Shown here: positions 17,948 through 28,499 of the stretch, piece after piece
Numbering within the stretch: position 1 is the first letter of the stretch
How the letters are laid out: each line of letters opens with the position of its first letter
DNA from: Paracoccaceae bacterium
GTDB taxonomy: Bacteria; Pseudomonadota; Alphaproteobacteria; Rhodobacterales; Rhodobacteraceae
DNA length: 64,000 bases
Direction of reading: 5' to 3'
Assembly: GCA_026706985.1 (NCBI GenBank)
Contig: JAPOXR010000073.1
Location: forward strand, 1-64,000
The notes under the pieces: generated by a model
Database searches by the model: none
Told to the model about the DNA's origin: nothing
Seen by the model: the letters and a program-made list of their open reading frames with translations, nothing else
Position numbers and translations under genes: made by a program

Positions 17948-19045
17948 TCAATTTCCGCCACGATCGACTGCAGCGAGTTTTTCCCAGTCAAAGACAACGC
18001 CTATTCCGGGTTCGGACGGTGCCACCGCAAGGTGATTTGCCACTTCCAACGGCCGCGCGGTATACTGGTCGATCGGAAATGAGTGAACTTCCAGCCATCC
18101 GGCATGATGCTGCGCCGAGACCAGACTGACATGGAGTTCCTGCATGCCATGGCTGCAGACCGGTATACCGGCCTGTTGTGCCAGACGGGCGACACGGAGC
18201 CATCCGGTTATACCACCGCAATTGGACGCATCAGGCTGGATATAGGCAAGCTTGGAGTCGGAGAATGCAAACTCAAACTCTTGAATTGTATGCAGATTTT
18301 CTCCCATTGCCAATGGAATCCCGGTGGCGTCCGCAATTCTTCCATAACCTTTGAAATCGTCAGGCAGGGTCGGTTCCTCAAACCAGAGTAGATCGAATTC
18401 GGCGAATGCCCGTGCGGCGGTGATCGCCTGCTCGACGCTCATCGCGTAATTGGCATCGACCATGAATGCCGTGTCCTGACCAACGAGTTCCCGAACTGCT
18501 TTCACCCTGGCGAGATCGTCATCCAACTCCGGTCTGCCCACCTTGATCTTAACGCCGTTATAGCCGGCTTCGAGATAGCCCTCGGTCCGGCGAAGCAGTT
18601 TTCGCAGCGGAAAATTCAGGTCAATGCCGCCGCAATAGGCTTTGCAGCGGTCTGAGACGCCGCCTGCGACGCGCCAGAGCGGCAACTCCATTTCCCGGCA
18701 ACGCAGGTCCCAAAGCGCGATATCAACCGCCGAGATTGCGAAGGAAGCGATGCCGCCCCGTCCGACATAATGGACGTGCCACTGCATGGCGTCATGCAGC
18801 GACTCGACACCGGTGGCGTCGCACCCCAACAGAAGCGGAGCCAGGTCATGTTCTATCAGGGCGGCAACCGCCCGGCCTCCCCGGCCTCCGGTATAGGTAT
18901 AGCCGGTTCCCTCCGACCCATCCTTCAACCGGACAGTCACTGTGACGATTTCGAAATGCGTATGGTCGCCATGCTTGGCGTCGGACAGGGTTTCGGCCAG
19001 CGGGACCTCAAATCTCCGCACGTGAATCTTCTCAATCTGCGACAA
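17948..19045 (-). CDS. Enolase-superfamily enzyme, mandelate racemase subgroup (acid-sugar dehydratase-like)
   Basis: This enzyme probably abstracts an alpha-proton from a sugar acid or similar hydroxy-acid and dehydrates or epimerises it. The 365-residue protein has every residue expected of the mandelate racemase subgroup: the KxK base pair Lys166/Lys168 (GVKIKVG), metal ligands Asp197 (VDANY), Glu223 (FEEP) and Glu249 (MGEN), and the Asp272/His299 dyad ([14 protein letters not shown]). The N-terminal [10 protein letters not shown] resembles galactarate/talarate-type dehydratases, but the substrate is not settled by this. The start is TTG with a GGAGAG ribosome site. It heads the dctPQM-PhyH operon. 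Confidence 0.88.
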   Translation of the reverse strand: MSQIEKIHVRRFEVPLAETLSDAKHGDHTHFEIVTVTVRLKDGSEGTGYTYTGGRGGRAVAALIEHDLAPLLLGCDATGVESLHDAMQWHVHYVGRGGIASFAISAVDIALWDLRCREMELPLWRVAGGVSDRCKAYCGGIDLNFPLRKLLRRTEGYLEAGYNGVKIKVGRPELDDDLARVKAVRELVGQDTAFMVDANYAMSVEQAITAARAFAEFDLLWFEEPTLPDDFKGYGRIADATGIPLAMGENLHTIQEFEFAFSDSKLAYIQPDASNCGGITGWLRVARLAQQAGIPVCSHGMQELHVSLVSAQHHAGWLEVHSFPIDQYTARPLEVANHLAVAPSEPGIGVVFDWEKLAAVDRGGN

Positions 19046-19106
19046 ACCGACTCTCCAACTCTGCCCGCCTCTACTTGATCTGAATATCTTCCGGGCCAGG
19101 GATTTG

Positions 19107-20375
19107 ATGAAGGAATCTGTTGCCGAGGCCGGAATCCAGCCTTACGGGAACACGATGTTCGGAATCAACCTCCCGCGCGAGCGCCGCAATGTCGCGGTGC
19201 TGGTTCTGGCGCAGATGACAATCGGCGCCCAGATGCCGATGATTTTCACCATTGGCGGATTGGCGGGTCAAGCCTTGGCTCCGAATGCCTGTTGGGCAAC
19301 CCTGCCGATTTCGCTCATCGTATTCGGTTCAATGACCGCGGCACAGGGAATGAGCCGGATCATGCAGCGTTACGGCCGCCGGGTCGGATTTGCTCTTGGC
19401 TCGCTCGGCGGCGCTTTGGGCGGGCTGATCGGTGCCTTCGCCTTGGTTGAGAACTCCTTCCCGCTGTTCCTGCTCGCATCATATTTCACCGGTATCTATA
19501 TGTCTTCGCACGGTTTCCTGCGGTTTGCCGCTGCCGACACCGCCTCCGACGAATTCCGTCCAAAAGCGATTTCCTATGTGATGGCCGGCGGGCTGGTGGC
19601 AGCGCTGGTCGGGCCGCAACTGGTCAAGGTCACCGCCGGTAGCATGGTGGTTCCCTTTGCCGGCACCTACCTTGCGGTTGTCGCTGTCAATTTATTCGGA
19701 GCGCTGATTTTTCTGCTTCTGGATATACCGGTGCCGCGGAAATCCGCCCTTAAAACGGCCAATGTGCGCAGCTACGGCGAATTGCTCCGCACGCCGAGAA
19801 TCGCCGTCGCCATCATTTGCGCCATGGTCTCATATGCCTTGATGAACCTGATGATGACCTCCACCCCGCTGGCGATTGTGGGATGCGGATTCAGCCAGAA
19901 TCGCGCCGCCGATGTCGTTTCCGCGCATGTCTTTGCCATGTTCGCGCCATCCTTCTTCACCGGACATCTGATTGCACGCTTCGGCTCGGCCCGGATTGTC
20001 GGCGCCGGCCTGGCATTACTGACAGCCGCTGGAGTGACCGGACTGGCCGGTATCGACCTGATGAATTTCTTCGGCGCGCTCATTCTGTTGGGGCTGGGCT
20101 GGAATTTCGGATTCATCGGCGCAACCGCCATGCTGGTTGAATCGCATACCAGCGAAGAGCGCGGCAAGGTGCAGGGTTTGAATGACATGCTGGTCTTCGG
20201 CGGTGTGACCATGGCCTCCCTCGCCTCCGGAACCCTGATGAACTGCACCGGCGGCACCGCTGCCGAGGGCTGGACCGCGGTCAATTGGGCGATGACTCCC
20301 TTCCTTGCAGCCGCCGGAGGATCGTTGCTCTGGTTGATGCTGCGCCGCCAACCTGCCGCCGCAGCACCGGGCTAA
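19107..20375 (+). CDS. MFS transporter
   Basis: This is a 12-helix major facilitator, 422 residues, with the loop motif [15 protein letters not shown] after the second helix and a long central cytoplasmic loop (about 205-235). A second RxGxxR-like loop ([14 protein letters not shown]) follows in the C-terminal half. It is divergent from the enolase-superfamily gene with about 60 bases between the starts, so it could serve the same pathway. The direction of transport and the substrate are unknown. I used the ATG directly after a TTG that also could start. Confidence 0.85.
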   Translation: MKESVAEAGIQPYGNTMFGINLPRERRNVAVLVLAQMTIGAQMPMIFTIGGLAGQALAPNACWATLPISLIVFGSMTAAQGMSRIMQRYGRRVGFALGSLGGALGGLIGAFALVENSFPLFLLASYFTGIYMSSHGFLRFAAADTASDEFRPKAISYVMAGGLVAALVGPQLVKVTAGSMVVPFAGTYLAVVAVNLFGALIFLLLDIPVPRKSALKTANVRSYGELLRTPRIAVAIICAMVSYALMNLMMTSTPLAIVGCGFSQNRAADVVSAHVFAMFAPSFFTGHLIARFGSARIVGAGLALLTAAGVTGLAGIDLMNFFGALILLGLGWNFGFIGATAMLVESHTSEERGKVQGLNDMLVFGGVTMASLASGTLMNCTGGTAAEGWTAVNWAMTPFLAAAGGSLLWLMLRRQPAAAAPG

Positions 20376-20390
20376 ATTGTCAAGGGACGG

Positions 20391-22019
20391 CTAAACCGGG
20401 GCTTGATCGCGCACCAGTTTCCACCTGACCGCGTCGATATGGGCTTGGAAAGACGCGTCGAGGATATTCGGCGAAACCCCGACTGTGGACCAGCGCCTGT
20501 GCTGCCGGTCTTCGTAATCGATAACGACACGGGTAACCGCTTCGGTGCCGCCGCTGGTGATCCGAACCTTGTAATCGACGAGCCGCATATCCTCGATGAA
20601 GGACTGATAAATCCCGAGATCGCCGCTGACTGCCCGCGCCAACGCATGCACCGGTCCCTTATCGTCTTTGCCGTTGACGGCGGCGTCGGCGGATGAACGC
20701 CGGATCTCGCCGGCCACACGCAACTCAACCTCTGCCCGGGAAGCCGTCCGCATCCGCCCTTCAACCTCCACATGCTCGATGTTCACGGCGTATTTCACGA
20801 CGGAAAAATATTCCGGCATGAGTCCAAGCATCCTGCGCGCCAGCAATTCGAATGAAGCCTGTGCGATGTCGAAGCTGTAGCCTTCATCCTCGCGGCGTTT
20901 GATCTCCCGCAGGATATCGCCGATCCGTTGGTCTTTCTGGTCGATCACGATGCCCGCTTCCTTGAGCCGCTTGACCAGGTTGGAGCGACCGGCCTGGTTT
21001 GACATCGGGATATAGGTTCGGTTGCCGACGGTCTCAGGATCGATATGCTCATACGAGGAGGCGAATTTCGCCACCGCCGAAGCATGGACACCCGCCTTAT
21101 GGGTGAATGCGGAGGCACCGACATAAGGGGCCGATTTGGCCGGCACCCGGTTCAGAATGTCATCCAGCAACCGCGAGATCTCGGTAAGGGATTTCAACCC
21201 CCTTTCGGATACACCGGTATCAAGGCACGATTTATACGGCTCCTTGAGCAGCAATGTCGGGATCAGGGAAACCAGATCGGCATTGCCACACCGCTCGCCG
21301 AGCCCGTTCAGGGTGCCCTGAATCTGCCTGGCACCCGCGTCAACCGCGGCCAGCGAGGCGGCAACCGCATTGCCGGTATCGTTATGGGTGTGAATCCCGA
21401 GATTGGCGCCGGGCACGCCTTTGCGAATGACCTCGGCGGTGATCTCGCCGATTTCGCCGGGAAGGGTTCCCCCGTTGGTATCGCACAGAACAATCCAGCG
21501 CGCACCGTTTTCGCGGGCGGCAAGAAGGCACTCCACGGCATAATCCGGATTGGATTTATAGCCATCAAAAAAATGTTCAGCATCAAACACCGCCTCGATA
21601 CCCCTGCCCGACAGATGCGCGATGGATTGGCCGATATTGTCAATATTTTCGCTGAGGGTGACGCCGAGGATTTTTTCCACATGGAAATCATGTGTTTTTC
21701 CGAACAGGCACAGAGCGTCTGCCCCTGCATTCACCAATTCCGCCAGAACGCCGTCATTCGCCGCCGAACGTCCGGACATCTTTGTCCTTCCGAAAGCCAC
21801 CACCCTGGCATCGCGGCACTGTGGCCGGCTTTCGAAAAAACCGCTGTCGGTCGGATTGGCACCCGGCCAGCCGGCTTCAATATAGTCAATGCCCAGCCGA
21901 TCCAGAGCTTCGGTGAGCAGATACTTATCGTCACCGGAGAATTGAACGCCCATCATCTGCTGGCCATCCCGCATCGTCGTATCGTAAAGCGTCAATCGTT
22001 CTTTCGCCATTGCTCTCAT
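20391..22019 (-). CDS. cimA: (R)-citramalate synthase
   Basis: This enzyme condenses pyruvate and acetyl-CoA to citramalate, the first step of the threonine-independent route to isoleucine. The 542-residue protein has the DRE-TIM barrel signature DTTMRDGQQ (catalytic Arg17), HTHND metal ligands, GERCGNADL, and a C-terminal LeuA-type allosteric domain after about 400. The length and the DTTMRDGQQ variant fit CimA better than 2-isopropylmalate synthase. The start overlaps the cysS stop as ATGA. It ends 15 bases from the convergent MFS gene. Confidence 0.9.
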   Translation of the reverse strand: MRAMAKERLTLYDTTMRDGQQMMGVQFSGDDKYLLTEALDRLGIDYIEAGWPGANPTDSGFFESRPQCRDARVVAFGRTKMSGRSAANDGVLAELVNAGADALCLFGKTHDFHVEKILGVTLSENIDNIGQSIAHLSGRGIEAVFDAEHFFDGYKSNPDYAVECLLAARENGARWIVLCDTNGGTLPGEIGEITAEVIRKGVPGANLGIHTHNDTGNAVAASLAAVDAGARQIQGTLNGLGERCGNADLVSLIPTLLLKEPYKSCLDTGVSERGLKSLTEISRLLDDILNRVPAKSAPYVGASAFTHKAGVHASAVAKFASSYEHIDPETVGNRTYIPMSNQAGRSNLVKRLKEAGIVIDQKDQRIGDILREIKRREDEGYSFDIAQASFELLARRMLGLMPEYFSVVKYAVNIEHVEVEGRMRTASRAEVELRVAGEIRRSSADAAVNGKDDKGPVHALARAVSGDLGIYQSFIEDMRLVDYKVRITSGGTEAVTRVVIDYEDRQHRRWSTVGVSPNILDASFQAHIDAVRWKLVRDQAPV

Positions 22020-23419
22020 CCACCTTTCGAACCGGGCTCAGCCAAACCGGCAGGTTCGTATTGACTCGTCTTGCTCCACACCGTGCCGTGCGGCCCGTCG
22101 CTGATTTCGACACCGGCACCGGCAAGCCGGTCACGAATCCTGTCGGCCTCCGAAAAATCCTTCCGCTTCCGGGCGTCGTCGCGCGCCCGCATCAGTTCTT
22201 CGACCAGTTGATCGCCGGGAACCGCCTGTGTTTCCCCGGGCATGTGCATCGGCAATCCCAGAAACTCAGCCGACGCCTTCAGCTGCGCCGCTTCACCCGA
22301 ATTCGCCAGCCGGTGCAGTTCGCTGATGGCCTTCGGTGTGTTCAGATCGTCCGCCAGGGCCTGCAGAACCGCCGGTGCCGGCTGTCCGCCGTCATCCGCG
22401 GCGAGCTTCCGCCAACGGCGTAGAATCCGGCGCGCTTCCTCCGCCTTCCGCGTGGTCCAGTCCAATGGTTGCCGGTAATGGGCGGAAAGCAGCACGAAGC
22501 GGATGACCCCGCCATCGATGCCCCTGTCCAGCAAATCCCTGACTGTGACGAAATTGCCGAGGCTTTTGGCCATTTTCTCACCTTCAACCTGCACAAAACC
22601 ATTATGCATCCACAGTTTCGCAAACCCGCCGCCGGGGCAGGCGCACCGGCTCTGAGCCAGTTCATTCTCGTGATGCGGAAACACCAGGTCGATGCCGCCA
22701 CCATGAATATCAAAACTCTCACCCAGTAATTCCCGGCACATCGCTGAACACTCTATGTGCCACCCCGGCCGCCCCCGTCCCCATGGTGAATCCCAGCCCG
22801 GCAACTCATCGGAAGACGGTTTCCACAGCACGAAATCCGTGGTGTTCCTTTTGTAGGGTGCGACTTCCACGCGGGCACCGGCCTGCATCTCGTCGAGACT
22901 GCGGTTCGCCAGCCTGCCATAGCCGGCAAAGCTGGATGTATTGAAAAGCACATGTCTCCCGGCCGAATAGGCATGCCCCTGCGCAACCAGCGCCTCGATC
23001 ATGCTGATCATTGCCGGCACGAATTCGGTTGCCCGCGGTTCAAATGTCGGCCTCAGGACATTCAGGGACCGCATGTCCTCACGGTACCAGCGGATGGTCT
23101 GGTCGGTGATGGAGCGGATAATCTCGACCAGGGAGCGTTCGTCACCGTCTTGCCGCAGCGACGCGGCACGCGCATTGATCTTGTCGTCGATGTCGGTGAT
23201 GTTTCTGGCATAGGTGACATTACCGGAACCGTGGATGAAGCGCAGAAGCCGAAACAGCAGATCAAAGACCACCGCCGGACGGGCGTTACCGATATGCGCC
23301 CGGTCGTAGACTGTCGGACCGCATGCGTAAATGCGGACATTCCGCGGATCAATCGGGCGAAATGGTTCTCGCCGCCGACTGGCGGTGTTGAAAAACACAG
23401 GCTCTTTCATTCCACTCAT
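22016..23419 (-). CDS. cysS: Cysteinyl-tRNA synthetase
   Basis: This enzyme charges tRNA-Cys. The 467-residue protein shows the zinc cysteine and HIGH motif in [16 protein letters not shown] (32-47), [19 protein letters not shown] and a KMAKS version of KMSKS. I chose the ATG behind ACCGGAGGG; the frame extends 53 codons upstream without homology. Overlap with cimA by four bases implies co-translation. Confidence 0.95.
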   Translation of the reverse strand: MSGMKEPVFFNTASRRREPFRPIDPRNVRIYACGPTVYDRAHIGNARPAVVFDLLFRLLRFIHGSGNVTYARNITDIDDKINARAASLRQDGDERSLVEIIRSITDQTIRWYREDMRSLNVLRPTFEPRATEFVPAMISMIEALVAQGHAYSAGRHVLFNTSSFAGYGRLANRSLDEMQAGARVEVAPYKRNTTDFVLWKPSSDELPGWDSPWGRGRPGWHIECSAMCRELLGESFDIHGGGIDLVFPHHENELAQSRCACPGGGFAKLWMHNGFVQVEGEKMAKSLGNFVTVRDLLDRGIDGGVIRFVLLSAHYRQPLDWTTRKAEEARRILRRWRKLAADDGGQPAPAVLQALADDLNTPKAISELHRLANSGEAAQLKASAEFLGLPMHMPGETQAVPGDQLVEELMRARDDARKRKDFSEADRIRDRLAGAGVEISDGPHGTVWSKTSQYEPAGLAEPGSKGG

Positions 23420-23486
23420 CACGCGCCCTCCGGTCGCTGCCGGCGCCGGCTTCCCCTGGGTTAATTTGTGATAGGAAAATACGGCG

Positions 23487-23505
23487 CGGCTGACGAGGTC
23501 AGCCG
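23487..23505. promoter_or_regulatory. Interrupted palindrome in the cysS/aminotransferase divergent region
   Basis: CGGCTGAC and GTCAGCCG are perfect 8-base arms around GAG. The site lies about 70 bases upstream of cysS and about 115 bases upstream of the divergent aminotransferase gene. It could be an operator for either gene or a leader hairpin. Confidence 0.35.
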
Positions 23506-23619
23506 ATAATGCTAATCCCGATTTTGCATTGTGCCGCTGCCATGGCGGGCCTATGAACCATTTTCCGACGAATTGCAACTTCGGTGAATTCGGCGGGTTT
23601 CATGAAGTCGGGGAACCAT

Positions 23620-24810
23620 ATGCAACTGTCCGAGCGGGTGAGGCATATGTCAGGTGCCGATGCGGGTGCCTGGATTCCCTATTACCGGGCCAGAGAGATG
23701 ATCGAGGCAGGTGAGACTGTCACCGACCTCACGATTGGCGACCACGATATCAGCACCTCGAGTGACATTCTCGAACAGATGCACCGAAGCGCAATGGGCG
23801 GCAAAACCGGGTACACCGTTATTCCGGGTATCCGCAGCCTGCGTGATGCTGTTGCCGAACGGATTCAATCCCGCACCGGTGTCCCGACAACCTATCAGAA
23901 CGTTGTCATTACCAGCGGCGGCCAGGGGGCATTGATCGCCGCCCATCTGGCATTGTTGGACGCCGGCGACCGGGCAGTCTACGGCGAGCCCTACTACCCG
24001 ACCTATCCCGGCACTATCAGTGCTGCCGGCGGAACCCCTGTAGCCTTGCCGATGCGGCCGGAAAACGGTTTTCGTCCACATGCGGATGATCTTGACCGGG
24101 TCGCCGAGGGCACGAAAACAATCCTGTTCAATTCGCCGAATAATCCAACCGGCGCCGTGTATCCACTGAGCACGCTGAAAGACATTGCCCGCACAGCCGC
24201 GAAGCACCGGCTTTGGGTGATTTCCGACGAAGTCTATGACACCCAGCTCTGGCAGGGGGAGCATATCTCAATCCGTTCGCTGCCGGATATGGCTGAAAGG
24301 ACATTCGTGATCGGTTCCATGTCGAAGGGATATGCGATGACTGGTTCGCGCGTGGGGTGGCTCGCCGGTCCCGCGGCCAGGATCTCGGCGCTCGAAGAAC
24401 TCCTGACAGTAGTCAATTTCGGTATCCCTGAATTCATCCAGGAAGCCGCGCTTTACGCGCTCAACCAGGGTTCCGCGCTTGAGAGGCGGATCGCCGAACC
24501 CTACCGCCTGCGGCGGCAGGCGGCCCTCGATGTGCTCGCCGGGCGTAACGCCGTCAGGTTACTGCCCCCGGACGGCGCCATGTACCTGATGCTGGATATC
24601 CGTTCGACCGGTTTGAGTGGAACCGATTTTTCCACCCGGCTGCTGGACCGGGAACAGATCGCGGTCATGCCGGGCGAGAGTTTCGGTCGATCAGCAGCCG
24701 GGCATATCAGAATCGCCATGACCACCGGCGAAACCAGCCTCGCCGACGCACTCGACCGGATCGCTGGATTCGCGGAAGCGTTGGCGGCACAAAAGAATGA
24801 ACGAGATTAG
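23620..24810 (+). CDS. Class I/II PLP-dependent aminotransferase
   Basis: This is a cytoplasmic aminotransferase of fold type I. The roughly 396-residue product has FNSPNNPTGAVY, ISDEVYD (pyridoxal-binding Asp and Tyr), SMSKGYAMTGSRVGW with the Schiff-base Lys at about 236, and a C-terminal Arg for the substrate carboxylate near HIRIAM. The start is uncertain: I took the ATG behind CGGGGA; an ATG six codons upstream and a GTG twelve codons upstream are alternatives. The next gene, a PLP decarboxylase, starts two bases after the stop, so the pair is translated together and probably acts on one amino acid. The substrate is unknown. Confidence 0.88.
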   Translation: MQLSERVRHMSGADAGAWIPYYRAREMIEAGETVTDLTIGDHDISTSSDILEQMHRSAMGGKTGYTVIPGIRSLRDAVAERIQSRTGVPTTYQNVVITSGGQGALIAAHLALLDAGDRAVYGEPYYPTYPGTISAAGGTPVALPMRPENGFRPHADDLDRVAEGTKTILFNSPNNPTGAVYPLSTLKDIARTAAKHRLWVISDEVYDTQLWQGEHISIRSLPDMAERTFVIGSMSKGYAMTGSRVGWLAGPAARISALEELLTVVNFGIPEFIQEAALYALNQGSALERRIAEPYRLRRQAALDVLAGRNAVRLLPPDGAMYLMLDIRSTGLSGTDFSTRLLDREQIAVMPGESFGRSAAGHIRIAMTTGETSLADALDRIAGFAEALAAQKNERD

Positions 24811-24812
24811 TC

Positions 24813-26249
24813 GTGCAATATAGTGATCTCTCCCACTGGGCCGCACGGGCCGGAAAATGGGCAGCCGGCTATTACAGCGGCCTGCGTGACCGGCCGGTCA
24901 GGTCGAAACTGGATCCGGGGGAGTTTCTGCGTCAGATTCCCCTGGCGGCACCGGAAGAGCCGGAGCCGATGGAGCGCCTGTTTGCGGATTTCGAGACGAT
25001 GATCCCGGACGCCATGACCCACTGGCAGCACCCTAGATTTTTCGCTTATTTTCCTGCCAACGCCGCGCCGGCTTCGATTTTAGCGGAACAGTTGATCAGC
25101 TCACTGGCCTGCAACTGCATGCTTTGGCAGACATCGCCGGCGGGAACCGAATTGGAAATCCGCATGCTTGAATGGTTTCGGGAGGCGGTGGCGCTGCCAC
25201 CCGGATTTTCCGGATTGATTCACGACAGTGCCACCACCTCCACCCTGTGCGCAGTGTTGACGATGCGTGAGCGGGCACTTCAATGGCAGGGTCTCGCCGA
25301 GGGTCTCAGCGGCTCGCCGCGGCTGCGCATTTATGCGAGTGAGGAAAATCACTCCTCAATCGACAAGGCGGCGCGATTGTCCGGCATAGGACAGTCCAAT
25401 CTGGTCAAAATCGCAACCGATGAATCCTTGGCCATGCATCCGGCGGCGCTGCGCAAGGCGATCGAAGAAGATTTGGCCGCCGGCCTTACCCCTGCCGGGG
25501 TCGTGGTTTGTGTCGGCGGAACCGCGAACGGAGCCTTTGATAAGGTCCGTGAGACAATAGAGATGGCAAAGGAATTCGACCTTTACTGCCATGCCGACGC
25601 GGCCTGGGCCGGCTCGGCGATGCTGTGCCCGGAATTCAGATGGCTCTGGGATGGCATTGAAAATGCCGATTCCATTGTTATCAACCCCAATAAATGGGCT
25701 GGTGTGCAGATGGATTGCTCGATTCAGTTTCTCGCCGAACCCGATCAGCAGGCGTCAACTGTTGGTATGCGTCCTGAATATCTGAAAACGCACGGAAAAG
25801 GCGGAATGGTGGATTTCAATGAGCTCACCATTCCGCTCGGACGTCGATTCCGCGCCCTGAAATTATGGTTCGTGTTCCGCGCCTACGGGTTGGCAGGGTT
25901 GCGCGAAATGTTCCGCAATCACGTCAAATGGATCAGGGCGGCGGAGTTGAAGCTCGGTGCTGAGCCGGATATCGAAATTGTTACCAGCAGCCCGCTGGCA
26001 CTGTTTTCATTCCGCCTTGCGCCCGCGGGTGGCGATGCGGACAGGCTGACAGAATTGCTTCTCCAGCGGATCAATGATGATGGACGCATCTACCTGACCC
26101 CGTCCGCCCATAGGGGGCGCAACGCCATCCGAATGACCGCCGGAACCTTTTCCTGTACCGAAGAGGATGTGATGTCCGCCTGTCAGGTGATCCGTGAAAT
26201 GGCCTCCTCACTCACCGGCGCCGTCAAGCCATCGCCGGCGTCGCGTTGA
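24813..26249 (+). CDS. PLP-dependent decarboxylase (aromatic-L-amino-acid decarboxylase-like)
   Basis: This group II decarboxylase probably converts an amino acid to its amine. The 478-residue protein has HPRFFAYFP near 73-81 and His180 in ENHSS, which stacks on the cofactor. Asp262 lies in HADAAWAG, and the Schiff-base Lys294 is in NPNKW, where most relatives have NPHKW. WFVFRAYG and a C-terminal RMTAGTF complete the family pattern. The start is GTG, two bases after the aminotransferase stop. Its 3' end overlaps the convergent desaturase gene by 26 bases. Tyrosine, tryptophan or a modified amino acid are possible substrates; none can be picked. Confidence 0.88.
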   Translation: MQYSDLSHWAARAGKWAAGYYSGLRDRPVRSKLDPGEFLRQIPLAAPEEPEPMERLFADFETMIPDAMTHWQHPRFFAYFPANAAPASILAEQLISSLACNCMLWQTSPAGTELEIRMLEWFREAVALPPGFSGLIHDSATTSTLCAVLTMRERALQWQGLAEGLSGSPRLRIYASEENHSSIDKAARLSGIGQSNLVKIATDESLAMHPAALRKAIEEDLAAGLTPAGVVVCVGGTANGAFDKVRETIEMAKEFDLYCHADAAWAGSAMLCPEFRWLWDGIENADSIVINPNKWAGVQMDCSIQFLAEPDQQASTVGMRPEYLKTHGKGGMVDFNELTIPLGRRFRALKLWFVFRAYGLAGLREMFRNHVKWIRAAELKLGAEPDIEIVTSSPLALFSFRLAPAGGDADRLTELLLQRINDDGRIYLTPSAHRGRNAIRMTAGTFSCTEEDVMSACQVIREMASSLTGAVKPSPASR

Positions 26250-27303
26250 AGGCCATTGCGTCCGGATGCGGCTTGCCGGCATGTGGCGGCAGCTGGCGGC
26301 GCACGAAATAGCACGGCTCGCGCAGTTGTCTGCGAAGAGCCGGTATCATTTCCCGATAAGCAGCGATCATCCCGCTATAGGCGGGGGGACAATCGGCTTT
26401 GATTTCTTCATGCAGGTCCGGAAGTGCATAAAACGGCACCATCGGGAACATGTGATGTTCCACATGGTAGTTCATGTTTGAATAGATGAAGCTGAGAACC
26501 GGGCCAAGATAGATGGTACGGGTGTTCAAACGGTGATCGGGTATGTCCTCGGCCAGTCCGGCATGCTGCGTCGCCGCCAGCGCACTGTGCACCCATGATC
26601 CATAAAATGTCGGAAGACCAGCGAAGAGCAGCGGCAAAAGGCTGCCCATCGAAATTGACATCAGCGCGAGTGCCATCAGCGAACCGGTTTGAAGCCGCGC
26701 ATGCAAAAAAATCTTCGGTCGTTCGCTTTCCGGAACATATTGTGCTTCATCATCCGAAAGCTTGGCAAAACACAGGCGGAAGGTGCGCCCGAGCTCATTC
26801 AGACCCGCCTTCAGATGCAGAACATTCAAAAACATACCCCACACATCCGGCGGCCGGGGATACGCGATTTCCGGGTCCCGCCCCACAATAATTGTATCTG
26901 TATGGTGCCGTGCGTGACTCCAACGCCAGAGATATGGATTCTTAAAGGACATGAACCCCAGCACGATCAGGAAAGATTCGTTAACGGCTTTAGTTCGAAA
27001 CGGCGTTCCATGCAGACATTCATGGAACCTGGATTCTGCGCATGAACCGTATAAAACACCGTAAAGCAGAAATGCGGGCACCGCATACCAACTGCCGATG
27101 CTCAGATATGCCAATACACCGGCAGCAGCCAGCGACGCTGTCCAGATCGTATAGTTCCGCAGAACCACCGCATTGTTGCGCCGCATCAACTGCTTCATGC
27201 GCCTGCGCGGCACTGGACACATATACCAGTCACTGTGCCGGTAGCTGACCGGGTCGGTGCTGCCAGTGAGACTATAGTCCCGGGATTTCGGCGAATCACC
27301 CAT
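26224..27303 (-). CDS. Membrane fatty-acid desaturase / hydroxylase family protein
   Basis: This is a di-iron membrane oxygenase. The 359-residue protein has the three histidine boxes of the family: HECLH (94-98), HARHH (130-134) and HVEHH (280-284), with an additional HAG near 247. Hydrophobic segments flank the boxes at about 52-85, 110-120 and 207-245. It could introduce a double bond into a lipid or hydroxylate another long-chain or amine substrate, since some family members act on non-lipid compounds. It is divergent from a LacI regulator across 143 AT-rich bases. Confidence 0.88.
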   Translation of the reverse strand: MGDSPKSRDYSLTGSTDPVSYRHSDWYMCPVPRRRMKQLMRRNNAVVLRNYTIWTASLAAAGVLAYLSIGSWYAVPAFLLYGVLYGSCAESRFHECLHGTPFRTKAVNESFLIVLGFMSFKNPYLWRWSHARHHTDTIIVGRDPEIAYPRPPDVWGMFLNVLHLKAGLNELGRTFRLCFAKLSDDEAQYVPESERPKIFLHARLQTGSLMALALMSISMGSLLPLLFAGLPTFYGSWVHSALAATQHAGLAEDIPDHRLNTRTIYLGPVLSFIYSNMNYHVEHHMFPMVPFYALPDLHEEIKADCPPAYSGMIAAYREMIPALRRQLREPCYFVRRQLPPHAGKPHPDAMAFNATPAMA

Positions 27304-27412
27304 TGCGGAGCACTCCGATATTGATTGTTATTTGCCTAGAATTGGCCAATCTGGAGCAAATTCAACAATATTGGAGAATTATATTGCATTTCTATCCATT
27401 TCATCAGAATTT

Positions 27413-27429
27413 TGGATAGTATCTATCCA
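27413..27429. promoter_or_regulatory. Candidate LacI-type operator upstream of the regulator gene
   Basis: TGGATAG-TAT-CTATCCA is an inverted repeat with perfect 7-base arms, 17 bases upstream of the LacI gene. A third copy of CTATCCA lies at 27392-27398 and another at 28500-28506, ahead of the dctP gene this regulator probably controls. This pattern fits autoregulation. A separate palindrome ATTGGCCAAT lies at 27341-27350. Confidence 0.55.
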
Positions 27430-27446
27430 GAAAGGAAGTAACTGTC

Positions 27447-28460
27447 ATGGCAAAACGCGCCACTGTCGCCGATGTTGCGCGGCAAGCCGGAGTGAGTGTC
27501 GCCACGGTCGACCGCGTATTGAACGGCCGGAGACGGGTCAGGCCGGCCACCGCTGAAGCAGTCCATACAGCAGCAGCCGAGGTTGGCTACCATGCTGCCC
27601 CGTTGCTGGCCATGCGCGCCAGGCAATTGGTTCCTTACAGAAAATTTGGATTTGTGCTGCAGAAAGAGTCAAAAGAATTCTACCGTGGGCTTGCTGATTC
27701 ACTTCGATCACAAACCGCGGATCTGACCGTCTGCAACGCGACATGCGTTATCCGGTTCGTTAACGAACTTGCGGCAGCGCCGATCGTGCAGGCGATGCGT
27801 GATCTTGCCGATGAACAGGTCAGTTCAATTGGCGTAGTCGCGCTGGAGCATCCCCATATCAATGATGAGACGAAGCGACTCTCCCGGAGCGGAATTCCTG
27901 TATGGGCACTGCTCAGCAGCCTGTCGGCGCCTGAAGTTGCGGGCTATATAGGCATTGACGCCCGAAAAGCGGGACGAACGGCTGCCTGGGGCATATCCAA
28001 ATGTGCCCGACCCGGCTCTGGAATCGGAGTTTTGGTCGGCAGCCATCGATACCGGTCGCATGATGACCGGGAAGGCGGTTTCCGATCATTCTTTCGGGAA
28101 TGCGCACCCGAGTTCCAACTGCTTCCGTCCATTTCATATCTCGACAACAGTGCCGGTGCGTATGAAGCAACATCTGAGCTGGTCACGCGTTATCCTGAAC
28201 TTGGCGGATTATACATCATCGGCGGCGGTTGCAGCGGTGCCGTGCGGGTACTGCGCGAGGAATCCACCGCTCCAGGGATTGCGGTGGTCTGCCACGAACT
28301 GACGCCGCTGACACGTGATGCGTTGATTGACGGAATTGCGGACCTGGTCATCCAGTCGCCGATTGAAGCCATTGCGGAAGCGGCTGTACGTGCGCTTGCC
28401 GGCATCGACCCGCGCCCGAAACCACTTGAATTCCGTATATGGGTTTCAGAAAATATTTGA
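27447..28460 (+). CDS. LacI-family transcriptional regulator
   Basis: This is a DNA-binding sensor, 337 residues. The N-terminal helix-turn-helix is TVADVARQAGVSVATVDRVL (6-25) with the hinge-helix region after it; the rest is a periplasmic-binding-protein-like sensor domain (VALEHPHINDE, YIGIDARKAGRTAA, YIIGGGCSG). It precedes a dctPQM-dehydrogenase-isomerase-PanB-like operon by 204 bases in the same direction and probably controls it in response to an intermediate. The ribosome site is AAAGGAAG. Confidence 0.92.
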   Translation: MAKRATVADVARQAGVSVATVDRVLNGRRRVRPATAEAVHTAAAEVGYHAAPLLAMRARQLVPYRKFGFVLQKESKEFYRGLADSLRSQTADLTVCNATCVIRFVNELAAAPIVQAMRDLADEQVSSIGVVALEHPHINDETKRLSRSGIPVWALLSSLSAPEVAGYIGIDARKAGRTAAWGISKCARPGSGIGVLVGSHRYRSHDDREGGFRSFFRECAPEFQLLPSISYLDNSAGAYEATSELVTRYPELGGLYIIGGGCSGAVRVLREESTAPGIAVVCHELTPLTRDALIDGIADLVIQSPIEAIAEAAVRALAGIDPRPKPLEFRIWVSENI

Positions 28461-28499
28461 TCCCCTTTCATCACCGCGGACGTCCGATTGGGAAAGATT

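Noticed and set aside
21045-22064. 339-codon plus-strand ORF across cimA
   Set aside because: Antisense shadow of cimA; no recognisable domain and no ribosome site, while cimA is fully conserved.
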